Source: UPXZ01 sp964568675
GTDB lineage: Bacteria > Bacteroidota > Bacteroidia > Bacteroidales > Paludibacteraceae
Direction: 5' to 3'
NCBI GenBank assembly: GCA_964568675.1
Contig: CAZMQV010000007.1
Location: 6,067 to 70,066, forward strand
Length of the DNA: 64,000 bases
The notes beneath the pieces are model-generated. The model was not told the DNA's origin and ran no database searches. It was given only the letters and a program-made list of their open reading frames with translations. The stretch's first letter is position 1. Each line of letters begins with the position of its first letter. Shown piece by piece: positions 56,090 to 64,000 of this stretch. The position numbers and the translations under genes were made by a program.

Positions 56090-56310
56090 GAAGGAATTAT
56101 TTTTAGTTGTTATATTTTTATAGATTGGATTTAAAGTGTTTTTTAGATTAGAATTTTTAGATGGTTTTTTTAGTTATTAGTTAATGGTGATTAGCTAAGA
56201 ATAATTAATTAATGGGGATTAATTAATTGTTGGGGAAATGATAATTGTGGCATACGAGAAAGTCGGTTGTAAATTCGCTTTTTATTTATCTAAAATAAAA
56301 AAAAATAGCG

Positions 56311-57243
56311 TTATCCGCAGCATTTTTCGTATCCACAGTTTTCATTTATCGCTTCAAACTCTATTGTAGCATGTTCAATCCCAATTTCGTGAAGCGTGGT
56401 TCTGATTCTTCCCTTTAATATTGCCAGAGTTTCCAAATTTCCCTCTTGTTTTAATACCACATGCACCGTGAGTATGTTTTCTATTCCATCAATCGACCAA
56501 ACATGCAAGTCATGTACTCCGGCTATATCCTCAATCTCCTTCAAATGTTTTACAATATCGGCCGAATCCACTTCGTAAGGTGTGCCCTGAAGCAGTATTC
56601 GGAAAAGCTCTCGCATATTTTTATAAATGTTTGATAAAATGAAAATGGCGATAAGAATCGATAATATAGGGTCGATAATATACCATTTTGTGAAATACAT
56701 AATGGCGGCTCCCACCAGCACCGCAACCCAGCCCAGCACATCTTCGAGCATATGGAGTGATACCACGCGCGCGTTCAGCCCTTCGCCTTGTCGTAAGCGC
56801 AACATGGCAAAACCATTCACGGCGATGCCCACAATTGCTAATATAAACATTCCGCCGGCATTGGTCTCTTCGGGATGAAATAGTCGTGGAATGGACTCGA
56901 TAAGGATTAACACACTACCCACTGTCAGCACAATGGAATTGATCAACGCGCCCACAAGCGAAAACCGCTTGTAGCCATACGTGTATTTCGTATCGCTTCT
57001 TTTCTTCGAAAATTTTTGCAAATACCACGCCATGCCCAGCGAGAGGCTGTCGCCAAAATCATGAATAGCGTCTGATAGAATCGCAACGCTGTTTGTCCAT
57101 AATCCACCAATAATTTCGAGGATTGCAAATCCAAAATTAAGAAAGAAAGCAAGTTTCATCCCTTTTTCATCGTTCCCACCATGAATATGTGTGTGGCTAT
57201 GGCTATGGCTATGCGAGTGTTTATGTTCGTGTACTTTTTCCAA
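56311..57243 (-). CDS. Cation diffusion facilitator (zinc/cobalt exporter)
   Basis: A 310-residue CDF transporter of the ZitB/CzcD type. A His-rich N-terminus (HEHKHSHSHSHSHTHIHGG) binds metal. Six TM segments follow; site residues HDFGD in TM2 (SDAIHDFGDSLSLG) and HMLEDVLG in TM5 give the HxxxD-HxxxD set of zinc transporters. A cytosolic ferredoxin-like domain (about 215-310) ends in GYEKCCG. Proton-coupled export of zinc or similar. Confidence 0.93.
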   Translation of the reverse strand: MEKVHEHKHSHSHSHSHTHIHGGNDEKGMKLAFFLNFGFAILEIIGGLWTNSVAILSDAIHDFGDSLSLGMAWYLQKFSKKRSDTKYTYGYKRFSLVGALINSIVLTVGSVLILIESIPRLFHPEETNAGGMFILAIVGIAVNGFAMLRLRQGEGLNARVVSLHMLEDVLGWVAVLVGAAIMYFTKWYIIDPILSILIAIFILSNIYKNMRELFRILLQGTPYEVDSADIVKHLKEIEDIAGVHDLHVWSIDGIENILTVHVVLKQEGNLETLAILKGRIRTTLHEIGIEHATIEFEAINENCGYEKCCG

Positions 57244-57283
57244 AATTTCAATTTCTATTTTGTTTTGAATGCAGAAATCAAGT

Positions 57284-57592
57284 TTATTCCATTTTCATTT
57301 CTCGGTTGTATTTCTCCATTTTATCCTCAATACTTACATCTTCTGTGCTACTCTGAATTTTAATATAAGTCATCAAGCTTTCAGCGCCTGCATCATAACA
57401 AGCTTGTTGCGCCTTTTCTACAACTTGCATTATGTCGTCATAACTTCCTTCCAACACAGTTTCGAAAGGTGTTACTTTATATTTTACTCCCGAAGCCGAA
57501 ATTACCGCTATGGCTGCGTCAACCAAGGTGTATGGATGTATGGTTTTTGACGATGGAAGCACCTGAAAGGCAATATTGACTGTTTTGTTCAT
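57284..57592 (-). CDS. MTH1187-family thiamine-binding protein
   Basis: A 102-residue ferredoxin-fold protein of the DUF77/MTH1187-YkoF family (NIAFQVLPSSKTIHPYTLVDAAIAVI; KYKVTPFETVLEGSYDDIMQVVEKA). Members bind thiamine or its pyrimidine precursor. Directly upstream of the CDF gene (40 bp), probably the same transcript; the link between the two is unclear. Confidence 0.85.
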   Translation of the reverse strand: MNKTVNIAFQVLPSSKTIHPYTLVDAAIAVISASGVKYKVTPFETVLEGSYDDIMQVVEKAQQACYDAGAESLMTYIKIQSSTEDVSIEDKMEKYNREMKME

Positions 57593-57955
57593 AATCTTAT
57601 TCTTTTTGAAAATTAGTTATTACGCAAAAATATAATTAGAAAAAATCGTTGCTGTTCAAAAAAAGTATCAAGATTAAAGCTAATCCCAATCTATATTTAT
57701 TTTTATTGTTGCAATGAAAATTTTAAAAATAATGAGACTACTTTTCTATAGAAAAGCCTCTAATGAATGTTTTTGAAATAAGTAGATAATTTCAGAACAA
57801 TTCAATGCTTTAGAAAGTTCTAAATCGCCAACAATGAATAAATAATTCACAAAAGTACGAAAAAATATGAATTAATAATTTAAGCACGATTTTTGTATGT
57901 TGATAATCTGTTAGAAAAATTGTAATTTTGTAAACCAATTAATACATAGCTTCGT
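57593..57955. other. Divergent intergenic region
   Basis: 363 AT-rich bases. It contains the promoter of the AsmA-like gene (57900-57931); otherwise nothing recognised. Confidence 0.5.
57900..57931 (+). promoter_or_regulatory. Promoter of the AsmA-like gene
   Basis: TTTG (57900-57903), a 20-bp spacer and TAATTTTG (57924-57931): consensus; a 24-nt leader. Confidence 0.75.
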
Positions 57956-60643
57956 ATGAATTCGAAAACTAAAAAAACGGGCGGAATTGTTCTTGCTGTT
58001 TTTGCATTTATCTTTATTATTCTTCTCTCGATTCCCTTTTTCCTAAAAGATAAAGTTACTACTATTATCCGTCAGGAGTTGAACAAGCAACTTACTGCCG
58101 ATGTCGGGTTCAAAGAGCTGAAAATAAGTCTTATTCGGAATTTTCCGAATGCCTCGGTAAGTCTCAAAGATATTACTATCGTGGGGCGTGGAGACTTTGC
58201 TTCCGATACTTTACTTGTGAGCAAAGATTTAAGTTTGGTGGTAAATCTTAAAAGCCTTTTTGGAGATAAAGGTTATGAAGTAAAGAAATTTCTACTTTCC
58301 GATACGCGAATTTTGGCGCACGAGTTGAAGGATGGACGCGTAAACTGGGATATATTGCCTGCCGATACCGCAACGAATGACACCGCATCGTCAAACTTAA
58401 AGTTAAAATTGCAAGATATACGTTTGCAACGAACGAATATCACATACCTGAGTGATACGGCGGCTATTGCAGCCCGAATTGTAAATCTTAATTTAGACTT
58501 GGCCGGAGATTTTACTGCCGATAAAACCCTTCTCAAAACTTGGCTTGCTGTTGATTCACTAAGTTTCTGGGCTGAAGGAATACAATACGCGCATGATTTG
58601 TCGATGGGATTTAAAGCGGAAATTGATGCAGATCTGAAGAACAGTAAATTCACTCTGGCGAATAATGAAATGAAAATCAACGCGATACCCCTTTCTTTAA
58701 ATGGATGGGTACAATTGTTGGAGGAAGGCATGGATGTGGATTTGAAACTTAATACCGAGGCGGTTGATTTCAAATCGCTGCTTTCGCTCATCCCGGCTAT
58801 TTATTCCAATTCGTTCGATAAACTCACTGCGCAAGGCAATGTCAGTCTGAACGGATTTCTCACTGGAAAGTATGTGGGAGAAATGTATCCGGCGTTCGAC
58901 TTCAGTTTGAAAGTAGAAAACGGTAAGTTTCAGTATCCCGATTTACCTAAATCGGTTGATAATGTGCAAGTAATTGCTCGTGTTTCAAGTTCGGGTGGTT
59001 CGCTTGACAACACGGTGGTAGATGTATCCAAACTTAGTTTTATCTTGGGAGGCAATCCGGTTTCGGCACAACTCCACGTGACGCAACCGATGAGCGACCC
59101 CGATTTTCGTCTGAAAGCTGCAGGTAAGTTGGATTTGGCGATGGTGAAAGATGTTTATCCGCTCGAAAAAGGAACCGAACTTAACGGCTTGCTGCTGATG
59201 GATGTGAATGCAGCCGGACGCATGTCGTATGTGGAACAAAACCGCTACGAAAGCTTTAGATTTAGTGGCAACATGAATGTGAAAAACTTGGTGGCGAAAA
59301 TGAAGGATTTGCCACAAGCTGTTTCGGTAACAAATGCCGATATGATTTTCAACGATCGCTATCTGAATTTCTCGGACATCCGACTGAAAATCGGGAAAAA
59401 TGACCTCAATGGTAATGGGCAAGTGGAGAATTATCTTGCCTATGCCTTGCGCGACAAAACCCTGAAAGGTGATGTGAAGATAAATTCAACTTATCTTAAT
59501 GTGAATGATTTTATGGATAACAACAACGAGGAGGCAGACACCTCTTCGATGGCGGTAATCGAAATACCTAAAAATCTGGATTTGAATTTGAACGGAAAAT
59601 TCAATGAACTGATTTACGACAAAATGAAGCTGAAGAACGCTGAAGCGGCGATGCACATTGTAGGTGGCGAATTGGCAATTCAAAAAATGAATGTCAACGC
59701 CTTTGGTGGTACAATGGCTTTGACCGGAAAATACAGCTCTGTTGACCCGCGACAGCCTGCTGTGAATTTTGATGTGGATTTGAATCAGATATCTTTTGCC
59801 GATATTTTCAATCAAGTAGAATCTTTACAAAAATTTGTTCCTGTTTTTGAAAAATTAGCGGGCAGATTCAATACCAAGCTGTCGCTCAACACCTTGCTTG
59901 CCGGTGATATGATGCCGATTCTCTCCACGGTGTTAAGCAAGGGAAATTTTAAAGCCGAAATGGTTACACTCAAAGAAGATGTTGCCGCATTAAGCGCATT
60001 GACTCAAAGTTTGAAAATTGAAAAACTCGGTAATTTAAGCTTGAAAGATATCGCGATGGCTTTTGAAATTAAAGATGGGCGCTTGGAAACAAAACCCTTC
60101 GATCTGAAGTTTAAAGATTATAAAATGAGTTTGGGAGGTAGCACCGGGCTTGATCAGCAAATTAGTTATGCCGGTAATTTCCGACTTCCCGATAAATTGA
60201 ATTTGGGTAGATTTCAAAATGTCGGTTTCAAAATTGGAGGTAGTTTTCAAAAACCAAAAATTGAGCTTGACCTGAAAAATACACTCAATAGTCTTCTTGA
60301 AGAGGAAAAGGGAAAAGCACTAAAGAAAGTGGATTCGGTGAAAAACCAAGCTTTGGACAAGGGGCGCGCCGAGCGCGAGAAAGCATTGATAGAAGCCAGG
60401 AAGAAAGCCGATGCGCTACTCGAACAAGCCAACCAGCAAGGCGAAAAATTAATTGGAGCAGCCCGGACACAGGGCGATAGCATCATTTCAAAAGCGAAAA
60501 ATCCTATCGCGAAAGAACTGGCAAAAAAAGGAGCGGATGAATTGATAAAACAAGCTCGCAAACAAGCCGATAATATCAACGCGAAAGCAAAAATAGAATC
60601 GGACAAAATAATTGAAAATGCCAGTAAACAAACCGAATTTTAA
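57956..60643 (+). CDS. AsmA-like envelope protein with helical tail
   Basis: An 895-residue AsmA/bridge-like protein: one N-terminal TM (about 10-31) anchors it in the inner membrane, followed by LTADVGFKELKISLIRNFPNASVSLKDITIVG, the AsmA N-terminal beta-taco start, and long beta-rich repeats to about residue 785. These proteins are thought to help lipid or outer-membrane homeostasis. The last 110 residues are unusual: a long charged amphipathic helix (KALIEARKKADALLEQANQQ; ELIKQARKQADNINAKAKIE) resembling periplasmic coiled-coil tails. First gene of a run with the TPR gene. Confidence 0.82.
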   Translation: MNSKTKKTGGIVLAVFAFIFIILLSIPFFLKDKVTTIIRQELNKQLTADVGFKELKISLIRNFPNASVSLKDITIVGRGDFASDTLLVSKDLSLVVNLKSLFGDKGYEVKKFLLSDTRILAHELKDGRVNWDILPADTATNDTASSNLKLKLQDIRLQRTNITYLSDTAAIAARIVNLNLDLAGDFTADKTLLKTWLAVDSLSFWAEGIQYAHDLSMGFKAEIDADLKNSKFTLANNEMKINAIPLSLNGWVQLLEEGMDVDLKLNTEAVDFKSLLSLIPAIYSNSFDKLTAQGNVSLNGFLTGKYVGEMYPAFDFSLKVENGKFQYPDLPKSVDNVQVIARVSSSGGSLDNTVVDVSKLSFILGGNPVSAQLHVTQPMSDPDFRLKAAGKLDLAMVKDVYPLEKGTELNGLLLMDVNAAGRMSYVEQNRYESFRFSGNMNVKNLVAKMKDLPQAVSVTNADMIFNDRYLNFSDIRLKIGKNDLNGNGQVENYLAYALRDKTLKGDVKINSTYLNVNDFMDNNNEEADTSSMAVIEIPKNLDLNLNGKFNELIYDKMKLKNAEAAMHIVGGELAIQKMNVNAFGGTMALTGKYSSVDPRQPAVNFDVDLNQISFADIFNQVESLQKFVPVFEKLAGRFNTKLSLNTLLAGDMMPILSTVLSKGNFKAEMVTLKEDVAALSALTQSLKIEKLGNLSLKDIAMAFEIKDGRLETKPFDLKFKDYKMSLGGSTGLDQQISYAGNFRLPDKLNLGRFQNVGFKIGGSFQKPKIELDLKNTLNSLLEEEKGKALKKVDSVKNQALDKGRAEREKALIEARKKADALLEQANQQGEKLIGAARTQGDSIISKAKNPIAKELAKKGADELIKQARKQADNINAKAKIESDKIIENASKQTEF

Positions 60644-60669
60644 AAAAATTAGAAATATATAGGAAAAAA

Positions 60670-62058
60670 ATGATGATGGATAGATTAAAAACAACAACAA
60701 TCGCACTATTTGTGCTTATAGGAAGCGCGGCAATGGGGCAAACTGTTGCGGATGCCGATAGTTATTTCACTAAAGGAGAATACCAGCAAGCAATGGAAGC
60801 TTACCGAAATTTATTGAAGAAAAAACCCAAAGATGCGCTTTATAATTACCGGCTTGCTTGTAGCGCCTACATGCTTGGCGATAAAGAGCTTGCAATCGAC
60901 CATTTCAAACTGTCGGCAACGAAACACCCGATGGCTTATTTGTATCTGGGAGGAATGTTTTTTGATAAATACTATTTTGAAAATGCAGCCGAAGCGTATC
61001 GAAGTTATATTGCCAATCCGGCTCCCGATGAAAAATCGCTCGACGAGATTAAACGGAAATTGGCGCAAGCTGAACTTGGCGCCCGATTTCTGAAACGCGT
61101 GGAGAATATTGTGATTGTGGATAGTATGGTGGTGGAGAAAAGTAGTTTTATGAGTCGGTTTAAGCCGGCTGATGAAATTGGTTCATTGACTCAAAATCCA
61201 GGTTTGCCCGGAGGTAATTTTGGCGGATTGACTTACACCACCCAGCGTGGCGACCGCAGCTATTTTTCCAAAATAGTGGACGAGCATTTCGACCTGTTTA
61301 CAAAAAATAAACTGTTAAGCGACTGGAGTGAAGAGTTGCCACTGACCGATTTGAACACAAAGGACAATGAAAATTTTCCGTTTCTGATGCTCGATGGAGT
61401 TACACTTTATTATGCTTCGGATGGACCGGAATCCATGGGAGGTTACGACATTTTTGTAACTCGGCTCAATATGTCAACAAACAATTTCTTGAAACCTGAA
61501 AATGTGGGAATGCCTTACAATTCACCTTTCAACGACTACATGATGGTGATTGATGAACTTCACAATGTAGGGTGGTTTGCTTCCGACCGTTATTTGCTGG
61601 AGGATAAAGTTGCAATTTATCAGTTTGTGCCCAATGCGCAGAAGAAAATCTATCGCGATGAAAATCTCGATTCACTAATCGCAAAAAGCCGGATTGATGT
61701 GATTAAACCTTTAAAAAACGCGAATCAAAACGCATATTTGTTGCAGGAGGTAACCCCGGAGCAATCGGCTCATGATAAAATATTTATTAACGACGAAGTA
61801 AAATACCTCGATGAAAAGGAGTTTGTGAGCAATGTAGCCCGAAATCTTTATTTTCAGTCAGAAAAAATGGCTGAAGAGTTAGACGCAAGCATATCAAACC
61901 TTGCAAAACTTAGGCTTGAATATGCTGACGCAACGGCTGAAAAGAAAAAAGAATTGACCGGTGAGATAATGACACTTGAGAAGAAAATCCGTGTATTAAA
62001 ACCTCAAGTGGAGCAAAAAAGAAAAGAGATGCGTAATGAAGAGTTAAAATCTTTGTAA
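60670..62058 (+). CDS. TPR / beta-propeller-like exported protein
   Basis: A 462-residue exported protein: signal to AAMGQ; about three TPR motifs (residues 25-135, e.g. ADSYFTKGEYQQAMEAYRNL and YFENAAEAYRSY); then a WD40-like PD40 region (about 160-330) with GGLTYTTQRGDRSYFSK, FLMLDGVTLYYASDGPESMGGYDIFV and VGWFASDRY, like the PorE/OmpA-linked proteins of Bacteroidetes; a C-terminal coiled coil (390-462). A role in envelope organisation or secretion is likely; exact role unknown. 26 bp after the AsmA-like gene. Confidence 0.75.
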   Translation: MMMDRLKTTTIALFVLIGSAAMGQTVADADSYFTKGEYQQAMEAYRNLLKKKPKDALYNYRLACSAYMLGDKELAIDHFKLSATKHPMAYLYLGGMFFDKYYFENAAEAYRSYIANPAPDEKSLDEIKRKLAQAELGARFLKRVENIVIVDSMVVEKSSFMSRFKPADEIGSLTQNPGLPGGNFGGLTYTTQRGDRSYFSKIVDEHFDLFTKNKLLSDWSEELPLTDLNTKDNENFPFLMLDGVTLYYASDGPESMGGYDIFVTRLNMSTNNFLKPENVGMPYNSPFNDYMMVIDELHNVGWFASDRYLLEDKVAIYQFVPNAQKKIYRDENLDSLIAKSRIDVIKPLKNANQNAYLLQEVTPEQSAHDKIFINDEVKYLDEKEFVSNVARNLYFQSEKMAEELDASISNLAKLRLEYADATAEKKKELTGEIMTLEKKIRVLKPQVEQKRKEMRNEELKSL

Positions 62059-62098
62059 AAATTTGTGGATTAAAATTTTTAACGATAACTTTAAGGCG

Positions 62099-62106
62099 TA
62101 ATTTTG
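62099..62106 (+). promoter_or_regulatory. -7 element of the nfeD-floA pair
   Basis: TAATTTTG, 37 bp before the nfeD start; no clear -33. Confidence 0.45.
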
Positions 62107-62143
62107 AAACATTTTTAGTTTCAGTCGAATTAATAAATCGGAT

Positions 62144-62614
62144 ATGGACATATTAATAGTTGTTGGGCTGCTAGTACTCGCCATCGTTTTTCTGCTTATC
62201 GAACTTTTTTTGATTCCCGGCTTGTCTATTGCTGGAATAAGTAGCATTGCGCTCGCCGCAATTTCTGTTTGGTATGCCTACAGTCATGTCGGGATAGTTG
62301 CGGGCAATATTACCCTTGTTGGTGCTTTCGTGTTTTCGGGTGTTGCTATTTGGCTGTTCATCAAGTCGCGTGCTTTGGAAAAAATGTCGCTCAAAACAAA
62401 TGTTACCGGTACGGTCGATAAAATCAATGAAGAGAAGATTCGCGTAGGCGATAAAGGCATGAGTGTATCGCGTTTAGCGCCAATGGGAAAAGTGAAAGTG
62501 AACGGTGTGGTTGTTGAAGCCAAAACAAGCGATGAATTTATTGATCAAGGAACAAAAATCGTTGTTGTAGAAGTGTATCAAACCAATGTGCTTGTTGAGA
62601 GACTAAGCGAATAA
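62144..62614 (+). CDS. nfeD: NfeD-family membrane protein
   Basis: A 156-residue short-type NfeD: TM helices (about 2-23, 27-43, 49-72) and a cytosolic/extracellular OB-fold NfeD domain (TNVTGTVDKIN…GDKGMSVSRLAPMGKVKVNGVVVEAKT). NfeD proteins are paired with flotillins in membrane microdomain organisation. Located 55 bp before floA, confirming the pair. Confidence 0.9.
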   Translation: MDILIVVGLLVLAIVFLLIELFLIPGLSIAGISSIALAAISVWYAYSHVGIVAGNITLVGAFVFSGVAIWLFIKSRALEKMSLKTNVTGTVDKINEEKIRVGDKGMSVSRLAPMGKVKVNGVVVEAKTSDEFIDQGTKIVVVEVYQTNVLVERLSE

Positions 62615-62669
62615 ATGCTCAAAAAGTTAAACCAATTATAAATCAGAAACTTAAATACCTGTAAAATAT

Positions 62670-63659
62670 ATGTATCAAATTGTATTTTTCGTCGTAATAG
62701 GGATTCTAATCCTGATGTTCTTCTACTATGTGCCATTTCTGCTTTGGATTTCGGCAAAAGTTTCCGGTGTCAGTATTTCACTGATTCAGTTGTTCCTAAT
62801 GCGCATACGCCGCGTTCCGCCAACCACCATTGTGGCTTGCCTTATCGAAGCACACAAAGCTGATTTGGGACATGATGTTACGCGCGACGGTCTGGAAGCT
62901 CACTACCTTGCCGGGGGGCATATCGAGCGTGTTACCCATGCATTAGTTTCTGCTTCCAAAGCCAACATCGAGCTAAGTTTCAAAATGGCTACTGCAATTG
63001 ACCTTGCCGGGCGCGATGTGTTCGAAGCGGTTCAAATGTCGGTTAATCCTAAAGTTATTGATACGCCACCCGTTACCGCTGTGGCAATTGATGGTATTCA
63101 GCTCATCGCCAAAGCTCGTGTTACTGTACGTGCCAATATCAAGCAATTGGTGGGAGGAGCAGGTGAAGAAACGATTTTGGCTCGTGTAGGCGAAGGTATT
63201 GTATCGTCGATTGGTTCGGCGTCGTCACACAAATCTGTGCTTGAAAATCCGGATTCTATCTCCAAATTAGTACTGAAAAAAGGTTTGGATGCGGGCACCG
63301 CCTTCGAAATTCTTTCCATTGATATTGCCGATATTGACATCGGTAAAAATATCGGCGCGCAACTACAAATGGATCAAGCCGAAGCCGATAAAAATATAGC
63401 ACAGGCAAAAGCCGAAGAGCGTCGCGCTATGGCAATAGCCCAAGAGCAAGAAATGAAAGCCAAATCGCAGGAGATGCGTGCGAAAGTTATTGAAGCTGAA
63501 GCCGATGTCCCAAAAGCAATGGCCGAGGCTTTCCGCGAAGGAAACTTGGGAATTATGGATTATTACCGCATGAAGAATATCGAAGCCGATACTTCCATGC
63601 GCGAAAATATCGCAAAGCCACAGCAAGGTGGAAGCACACCACCCAAACAGAGTAAGTAA
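62670..63659 (+). CDS. floA: Flotillin-like protein FloA
   Basis: A 329-residue FloA (YqfA) homologue: N-terminal hydrophobic hairpin (about 5-28), the SPFH domain (TTIVACLIEAHKADLGHDVTRDGLEAHYLAGG; VNPKVIDTPPVTAVAIDGIQL; ARVGEGIVSSIGSASSHKSVL; IDIADIDIGKNIGAQLQMDQ) and a C-terminal Ala/Glu coiled coil (AEADKNIAQAKAEERRAMAI…). It forms oligomeric membrane microdomains. Confidence 0.95.
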   Translation: MYQIVFFVVIGILILMFFYYVPFLLWISAKVSGVSISLIQLFLMRIRRVPPTTIVACLIEAHKADLGHDVTRDGLEAHYLAGGHIERVTHALVSASKANIELSFKMATAIDLAGRDVFEAVQMSVNPKVIDTPPVTAVAIDGIQLIAKARVTVRANIKQLVGGAGEETILARVGEGIVSSIGSASSHKSVLENPDSISKLVLKKGLDAGTAFEILSIDIADIDIGKNIGAQLQMDQAEADKNIAQAKAEERRAMAIAQEQEMKAKSQEMRAKVIEAEADVPKAMAEAFREGNLGIMDYYRMKNIEADTSMRENIAKPQQGGSTPPKQSK

Positions 63660-63677
63660 TGATTTTTCAACAATAAG

Positions 63678-63714
63678 GTCAAGGGCACTTAAGTAAAAGT
63701 GTCCTTGCTTTTTT
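63678..63714 (+). terminator. Terminator of floA
   Basis: CAAGGGCACTT and AAGTGTCCTTG form an 11-bp stem with one G-T type pair, followed by CTTTTTT. Confidence 0.85.
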
Positions 63715-64000
63715 AAAGCTGATATAGAAGTCATCTTGACTTTTTGTTCGTTTTAGTATTCTTGAATAAAAATAAACATAAAGCTATGTCATTGAAGCTT
63801 TCCCAGCTTGAAACCGTATAATCAAATCGATTAAGCAGCGATATGAAACTGTCAATTCAGGCATTGGTTTTTTTCAATAACATATCTTTGTCCAACTAAA
63901 TTTTCTCTCACCTCTCATACACAATTTTTAAAAATGATCAAAAATGGTAACTACTCACCCCTCCTTTCCACAGCATACTATAATTTATCGTGTTTAAATA
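63715..64000. other. Window end, no gene seen
   Basis: Non-coding as far as visible. TATCTTTG at 63883-63890 could be the -7 element of a gene beyond the window. Confidence 0.4.

Overview
The window reads as a chromosomal segment of a fermentative, pectin-degrading member of the Bacteroidetes, most likely Bacteroidales. Evidence is the SusC/SusD pair, type IX secretion (T9SS) C-terminal sorting domains, Bacteroidetes promoters (TTTG, about 20 bp, TAnnTTTG), fused SecDF, the PorD-like DUF4835 protein and a FloA/NfeD pair. Species assignment is not possible from the sequence alone.

Layout. 1-505: 5' part of pckA (minus strand, runs off the window). 853-9071: a Ser/Asn/Arg-rich envelope protein, a C69 dipeptidase, two small membrane proteins (GlsB-like, MscL), a small unknown ORF, secDF and an initiator tRNA-fMet. 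9072-13700: an accessory island behind the tRNA. It holds an rsgA remnant, a DpnI-type methyl-dependent endonuclease with its DpnD partner sandwiched between two damaged GATC-type adenine methyltransferase genes, a tyrosine-recombinase N-terminal remnant and a 378-bp tandem array of alternating 22/21-bp units. 13760-19761: DUF4835/PorD, recN, an acyltransferase and thrS.

19894-47884: a large pectin utilisation locus. A LacI-type regulator is divergent from susC, susD and a surface lipoprotein. These are followed by GH28, a multidomain CE8, CE12, GH105, two tandem PL1, CE8, an unknown secreted protein, a PL1 with a T9SS tail, GH43, a fused acetylesterase-CE8 and DUF4861. 48042-56089: hexuronate catabolism: uxaC, uxaE, SDR-type fructuronate reductase, PfkB-family KDG kinase, gnd and a LarA-like nickel hydroxyacid epimerase homologue. 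56311-63659: CDF transporter, thiamine-binding protein, AsmA-like protein, TPR protein, NfeD and FloA.

How it works together. Outer-membrane lyases, hydrolases and esterases de-esterify and cut homogalacturonan and rhamnogalacturonan. SusCD imports the oligomers, GH105/GH28 and others finish them, and galacturonate enters the uxaC-uxaE-SDR route. Near-identical palindromes (TTGTGNACGTNCACAA) lie upstream of susC, of the 39418 gene and of uxaC, so one LacI-type repressor probably controls import, extracellular degradation and catabolism. No uxuA or kdgA lies in the window, whereas a LarA-like protein and gnd do. This suggests a possible mannonate-gluconate-6-phosphogluconate route.
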